Origin: CAINVV01 sp031432175
Lineage (GTDB): Bacteria > Bacteroidota > Bacteroidia > Bacteroidales > Prolixibacteraceae
Length of the DNA stretch: 64,000 nucleotides
Reading direction: 5' to 3'
Assembly: GCA_964358545.1 (NCBI GenBank)
Contig: CAYHQN010000008.1
Location: forward strand, 1 to 64,000
A model generated the notes under the pieces. It was not told the DNA's origin and searched no databases. It worked only from the letters and a program-made list of their open reading frames with translations. Each line of letters opens with the position of its first letter. Position 1 is the stretch's first letter. This document shows positions 62,205 through 64,000 of the stretch, piece after piece. A program made the translations under genes and the position numbers.

Positions 62205-62241
62205 GAAAAAAACCCGGAATTTCTGGTTCCGGGTTTTTTTT
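62205..62241 (-). terminator. Terminator after secDF
   Basis: AACCCGGAA and TTCCGGGTT form a 9-base stem with loop TTTCTGG, flanked by T/A runs on both sides. It lies 15 bases past the secDF stop. Confidence 0.85.
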
Positions 62242-62255
62242 ATGATGAAACTTCG

Positions 62256-64000
62256 TTATTTCTTTTCGTCAAGTTTTTTCTGTCTTCTCATCAGGATATC
62301 ATAAGCAATCGGAGTTGCTACGAAAACTGAAGAGTATGTTCCGAAGATGATACCGAATAACAGCGCGAATACAAATCCTTTGATCGCGATTCCGCCAAAA
62401 AGGAAGATGGCAAACAAAACCACCAATACAGTCAGCGAAGTACTGAAAGTACGGCGAAGTGTGCTGTTCATAGCATCGTTGTATGTCTTCATAGTATCCT
62501 GTTTCGGGTGGAGGTGAACATATTCACGGATACGGTCAAAGACGATCACGGTATCGTTGATCGAATATCCAATGATGGTCAGAACTGCAGCAATAAACGA
62601 CATGTCAACTGCCAGCGAGAAAGAGAGCCATCCATCCAGCAACGAGTACAAACCGATAACGATAATCACGTCGTGCGCAAGTGAAGCCAGACCTCCCAGA
62701 CCAAACTGCCAGTTTCTGAAACGAACGGCAATGTAAAGGAAGATAATCATCAGGGCAAAGAAAACCGATAAAACGGCATCTTTCTTGATATCGTCCGAAA
62801 TGGTTGGTCCAACTTTCTGGGAACTCATCCTGTAATCAGTAAGGAATTTCTCCATCGTTACATCCGGACCAAGGTATGGTTTCATACCATTGTACAGTTT
62901 GGCTTCCACCTCATTGTCGACCGCCTCGGTTGCCTCTGCAATCCTGTAATCAGTTGTGATACGAATCTGGTTGTTGGCGCCAAAAGTCTTCACTTCAGGG
63001 GTATTTCCAAATTCAGAGGCGAGTGTTTTTGCAACATCTTCCACCTTCACATCCTTGTTCAGGCGAACCACATAGGTACGGCCCCCCTTGAAGTCGATGG
63101 AATAGTTCATCCCTTTGAAAACAATCGACAGAATAGCGATGGAAATCAGGGTACTTGAAACAACATAGAATATTTTTCTCCTCTGTATGAAAGGCATGTT
63201 CACATGACGCAGCCATTCACCTGATATTTTGGATACGAAAGTGATCTTCTTGTTGGTATCCAACCAGCGCTCCAAGATGAAACGGGAAATAAAGATAGAG
63301 GTAAAGAGCGAAGTGATGATACCAATAATCAGTGTAGTGGCAAATCCTTTGATAGGGCCTGAACCGAACACATACAACACGATACCGGTTAACAGTGTCG
63401 TAACCTGACCGTCGATGATCGCCGAATAGGCGTTGTTGTATCCGTCTTTGACAGCGAGACGCAGTCCTTTGCCGGCACGTACCTCCTCTTCGATACGTTC
63501 GTTGATCAATACGTTCGCATCCACCGCCATACCCATGGTTAGGACGATACCCGCGATTCCCGGTAGGGTAAGCACGGCTCCGAGTGAGGCCAGAATACCG
63601 ATCAGGAAGAACAGGTTGACAAGCAGCGCCACGTTGGCGGCCAAACCCGCTTTCTTGCTGTAGAAGAACAACATATAACCAAGTACCAGCATAAAGGCGA
63701 TCAGGAAGGAGTACATACCGCTGTTGATCGATTCTTTACCCAGTGTAGGACCAACAATCTCTTCCTGTACGATGCGGGCAGGCGCCGGCATCTTACCTGA
63801 TTTCAACATGTTGGCCAAGTCTTTCGCCTCATCAACTGTGAACTGTCCTGAAATTTCTGTACGGCCGTTAGGGATTTCACCTTGAACGGTTGGATAGGAT
63901 TGAACATAATCATCCAAAACAACAGCAACACTTTTGCCCACATTTTCGCGGGTAATGCGCTGCCAAATCTTGGCCCCTTCAGTATTCATTGTCATATCGA
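62256..64000 (-). CDS. secDF: SecDF protein translocase subunit, 3' part (runs off the window)
   Basis: About 580 codons are visible, with the start beyond base 64000. The N-terminal side has the end of the periplasmic SecD domain (FTVDEAKDLANMLKSGKMPA) and the SecD transmembrane bundle (MGMAVDANVLINERIEEEVR). It then passes into SecF with GMNYSIDFKGGRTYVVRLNK and IGYSINDTVIVFDRIRE. A fused SecDF is the rule in Bacteroidota. It uses the proton gradient to help pull exported proteins through SecYEG. The reading frame continues beyond the window without a visible start. Confidence 0.95.
   Translation of the reverse strand, partial: DMTMNTEGAKIWQRITRENVGKSVAVVLDDYVQSYPTVQGEIPNGRTEISGQFTVDEAKDLANMLKSGKMPAPARIVQEEIVGPTLGKESINSGMYSFLIAFMLVLGYMLFFYSKKAGLAANVALLVNLFFLIGILASLGAVLTLPGIAGIVLTMGMAVDANVLINERIEEEVRAGKGLRLAVKDGYNNAYSAIIDGQVTTLLTGIVLYVFGSGPIKGFATTLIIGIITSLFTSIFISRFILERWLDTNKKITFVSKISGEWLRHVNMPFIQRRKIFYVVSSTLISIAILSIVFKGMNYSIDFKGGRTYVVRLNKDVKVEDVAKTLASEFGNTPEVKTFGANNQIRITTDYRIAEATEAVDNEVEAKLYNGMKPYLGPDVTMEKFLTDYRMSSQKVGPTISDDIKKDAVLSVFFALMIIFLYIAVRFRNWQFGLGGLASLAHDVIIVIGLYSLLDGWLSFSLAVDMSFIAAVLTIIGYSINDTVIVFDRIREYVHLHPKQDTMKTYNDAMNSTLRRTFSTSLTVLVVLFAIFLFGGIAIKGFVFALLFGIIFGTYSSVFVATPIAYDILMRRQKKLDEKK

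Overview
The window looks like one scaffold of a draft or metagenome-derived genome from a Bacteroidota bacterium, most likely a Bacteroidales/Marinilabiliales-type relative. The evidence is: a type IX secretion system (PorU sortase, GldJ, PorP/SprF, a CHU_C-type adhesin); a fused SecDF; DUF2851, DUF4105, DUF4625 and DUF5618 families; the gldJ-murF neighbourhood known from Bacteroidota; and several promoters of the Bacteroidota form TTG-N19/20-TAnnTTTG. Three runs of exactly 100 N (7853-7952, 44044-44143, 47223-47322) are scaffold gaps. All three lie inside duplicated sequence, so they are assembly failures in repeats.

Layout. 1-2.9 kb: deoxynucleoside kinase (partial), pnp, rpsO. 3-3.6 kb: a four-helix-bundle gene enclosed by near-perfect 39-bp inverted arms. 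3.6-4.9 kb: DUF2851. 4.9-9.3 kb: an accessory zone with REP palindromes, a RAYT transposase remnant, a DUF5618 gene, a YefM/YoeB pair, a broken SIR2-like/TIR-like gene, a truncated duplicate of a methyltransferase gene, and a ParD/ParE/orf3 operon that may sit in a gene cassette. 9.3-14.1 kb: O-methyltransferase, M16 peptidase, tRNA-Phe, an NmrA-like protein, an acyl-CoA ligase. 14.4-21.1 kb: DUF2442 with a stunted DUF4160 partner, a tiny membrane protein, alaS, then a rightward set of M23 peptidase, MerR regulator, Nif3 and zinc-ribbon protein. 21.1-24.7 kb: two ORF6N genes (one truncated), a lemA-TPM-TPM operon, ispF. 25.1-34.3 kb: a lipoprotein subtilase, porU, gldJ, murF, cca. 34.4-38.5 kb: DUF4625 lipoprotein, APC permease, OmpA/SPOR protein. 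39-49.3 kb: PorP/SprF and a giant repeat-rich adhesin (about 9.4 kb, broken by two gaps). 49.3-53 kb: a small winged-helix protein, a truncated exported protein, an AAA ATPase, an SdpI/SdpR remnant. 53.2-64 kb: serS, rpmA, rplU, mutS, DUF4105, DUF1761, trmN6, lolD, tatA and the 3' part of secDF.

How they work together. The clearest functional theme is protein export. SecDF and TatA serve the inner membrane. LolD would supply the lipoprotein-release ABC transporter. PorU and GldJ belong to the type IX system. The adhesin, PorP/SprF and OmpA/SPOR genes form a cargo, partner and anchor set reading in one direction.

The most unusual signal is in the spaces between genes. At seven or more loci there are inverted arms built from short tandem units of 7-10 bp, of several unrelated unit sequences. 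The arms usually start at, or within a few bases of, a stop codon, and in several genes the stop codon itself lies in the repeat. One such element carries a gene of the family found in 23S rRNA intervening sequences. This suggests a class of stem-loop elements, some loaded and some empty.
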